A stretch of 64,000 nt of DNA, from the NCBI RefSeq assembly GCF_001029105.3, contig NZ_CP011807.3, positions 248,001 to 312,000 on the forward strand, written 5' to 3'. The notes beneath the pieces are model-generated. The model searched no databases. It was not told the DNA's origin and saw nothing but the letters and a program-made list of their open reading frames with translations. The translations under genes were made by a program, and so were the position numbers. Source of the stretch: Pandoraea faecigallinarum. GTDB taxonomy: Bacteria > Pseudomonadota > Gammaproteobacteria > Burkholderiales > Burkholderiaceae. Shown piece by piece: positions 62,695 to 64,000 of the stretch (its first letter is position 1; each line of letters begins with the position of its first letter).

Positions 62695-63561
62695 TCAGCG
62701 TCCCAGATACGATTCGATCACGCGCTCGTCGCGCTGCACCACGTCGAGGGTGCCCTCGGCGAGCACGCGGCCTTCGGCCATGACGGTCACCACGCCCGAG
62801 TCCGCGGCAAGCGCGGCGACGAACGCCATGTCGTGCTCGACCACCATCATCGAGCAATGCCCGCGCAGACGATTGAGCAACTCGGCCAGTTGCGCCGTCT
62901 CCTCGTCGGTCATGCCGGCGGCGGGCTCGTCGAGCAACAGCAGTTGCGGCTGCTGCATGAGCAGCATGCCGATCTCGAGCCGCTGTTTTTGCCCGTGCGA
63001 CAACTGCCCCGCGCACACATGCGCCTGATGCTCCAGATGCGTGAGCGCAAGCACTTCCTCGATGCGGCGACGCATTGTCGGCGTGAGCATCGCCCAGAGC
63101 GCACGGAACCAGCGCTTGTCGCCTGCACATGCGAGTTCGAGGTTTTCCCACACGCTGTGATGCTCGAAGACGGTCGGCTTCTGAAACTTGCGGCCCACGC
63201 CCGCCTGCGCGATGGCCGGTTCGTCCAGCCTCGAGAGGTCGAGTGTCTGTCCGAGGAAGGCGCGGCCCGAATCGGCCCGCGTCTTGCCGGTGATGACGTC
63301 CATCATCGTCGTTTTGCCAGCGCCGTTCGGACCGATGATGCAACGCAGTTCGTTGGTCCTGATCGACAGCGACAGATCGTTGAGTGCGCGAAAACCGTCG
63401 AACGAGACCGAAATGTTCTCCAGATAGAGGATGAGGCCGTGCGAGGTATCGATCTCGCCCGGCACCACGAGGTGCGACATGCCGGTGGTGTCGCCGCTGA
63501 CGGTGACGGATGCTTCCGGAGCATCGGCCTGTTGCCAACGGATGTCGTAATCGGGTCTCAT
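62695..63561 (-). CDS. urtD: Urea ABC transporter ATPase UrtD
   Basis: 288 residues, with a 45-residue N-terminal extension before LYLENISVSFDGFRALNDLSL. Walker A GPNGAGKTT, Q-loop region GVGRKFQKPTVFEHHSVWENLELA (UrtD-typical), signature LSHGQKQRLEIGMLL, Walker B LLLLDEPAAGMTDEET, H loop VVEHDMAFVAAL. Overlaps urtC by ATGA. Confidence 0.93.
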   Translation of the reverse strand: MRPDYDIRWQQADAPEASVTVSGDTTGMSHLVVPGEIDTSHGLILYLENISVSFDGFRALNDLSLSIRTNELRCIIGPNGAGKTTMMDVITGKTRADSGRAFLGQTLDLSRLDEPAIAQAGVGRKFQKPTVFEHHSVWENLELACAGDKRWFRALWAMLTPTMRRRIEEVLALTHLEHQAHVCAGQLSHGQKQRLEIGMLLMQQPQLLLLDEPAAGMTDEETAQLAELLNRLRGHCSMMVVEHDMAFVAALAADSGVVTVMAEGRVLAEGTLDVVQRDERVIESYLGR

Positions 63562-64000
63562 GCGCGATCTCCGGAAACCGGGTGGGGTACGTCGCTCACC
63601 GCCTCGGAGCAGGCGTGCCGTGCACGCTTGCGTGAGAGCTGCGCGACAAGGCCGATGACGCCCTGCGGCAGTAGCAGCGGCACCAGCACGAACATCGCGC
63701 CGAGGAAGAACAGCCAGTATTCGGCGAAGTACGCCGTGAAGAAGCTCTTGGCGCCATTGACGATGAACGCCCCGGCAATCGGGCCGACGAGCGAGCCGCG
63801 TCCGCCGATGGCAACCCAGATCGCCATTTCGATGGAATTGACCGGGGCCATCTCGCTCGGGTTGATGATGCCGACCTGCGGCACGTACAACGCGCCCGCG
63901 ATACCGCACAGCATCGCGGACAACGTCCACACGAACAACTTGTAGCTCAGCGGGCGATAGCCGAGGAACATGGCGCGCGACTCGCCGTCGCGAATGGCGG
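63558..64000 (-). CDS. urtC: Urea ABC transporter permease UrtC, C-terminal part
   Basis: The gene runs off the window; about 147 codons are visible, including a few before the first Met seen. ESRAMFLGYRPLSYKLFVWTLSAMLCGIAGALYVPQVGIINPSEMAP is the UrtC-specific coupling region, followed by GGRGSLVGPIAGAFIVNGAKSFF. LIV-type permease with the other Urt proteins. It overlaps urtD by four bases. urtA and urtB are expected just outside the window. Confidence 0.92.
   Translation of the reverse strand, partial: AIRDGESRAMFLGYRPLSYKLFVWTLSAMLCGIAGALYVPQVGIINPSEMAPVNSIEMAIWVAIGGRGSLVGPIAGAFIVNGAKSFFTAYFAEYWLFFLGAMFVLVPLLLPQGVIGLVAQLSRKRARHACSEAVSDVPHPVSGDRA

Noticed and set aside
1..64000. CRISPR arrays, IS ends, tRNA or rRNA genes
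   Set aside because: No spaced direct repeats of CRISPR type, no transposase, and no tRNA-like or rRNA-like stretch was recognised by eye.

Overview
The window is high-GC, gene-dense DNA from a Gram-negative betaproteobacterium of the order Burkholderiales. Pandoraea or a close Burkholderiaceae relative is my best guess, from the proteins and gene order (hslVU, RegBA-type two-component pair, metXW, ahcY-holin-tlyA-metF with a SAH riboswitch, urt plus ure genes). The genus cannot be proved from the sequence alone. No rRNA, tRNA, IS element, prophage or CRISPR array was recognised.

Layout. 1-6.8 kb is housekeeping: the end of a TonB receptor, the HslVU protease behind a possible sigma-32 promoter, a RegB/RegA-like redox two-component system, a PCuAC copper chaperone, a CWC zinc-ribbon-like protein and argB. 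6.8-28.5 kb is a large aromatic catabolic island: LysR regulator, benzoylformate decarboxylase, aryl-aldehyde dehydrogenase and MHS transporter; then vanB-vanA-vanR facing a LigB/LigA-type extradiol dioxygenase across shared GGATCC-centred palindromes; then a LysR protein with two DNA-binding domains, a five-gene LIV-type ABC importer, GalB/GalC/GalD-type enzymes, an alpha/beta hydrolase, an NTF2-like protein and a porin. Read together, this would turn an aroylformate or methoxylated aromatic acid into a catechol-type acid and, by meta cleavage, into pyruvate and oxaloacetate. The lower pathway has the gallate-type set (GalB, GalC, GalD) and lacks LigC and LigI, so the ring cleaver may act on gallate. 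Its subunit order matches the domain order of the fused gallate dioxygenases.

28.8-43 kb returns to core functions: a DHA2 exporter, HAD nucleotidase, slmA, metXW behind a SAM-II-like riboswitch, ampG, xth, a CidR/CidA/CidB set, and the methyl-cycle cluster ahcY-holin-tlyA-metF behind a SAH riboswitch. 43-50 kb holds a complete Dpp-type peptide importer and a TraB/GumN protein.

50-64 kb carries urease and urea uptake on the minus strand: urtC(partial)-urtD-urtE-ureD, then ureA-ureJ-ureB-ureC-ureE-ureF-ureG. About 5.7 kb separates ureD from ureA. It holds a polar amino-acid ABC importer and, on the opposite strand, a 699-residue protein built of 20- and 27-residue alpha-helical repeats with an unrecognised C-terminal domain. 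This insert and the possible split gallate dioxygenase are the two items most worth following up.
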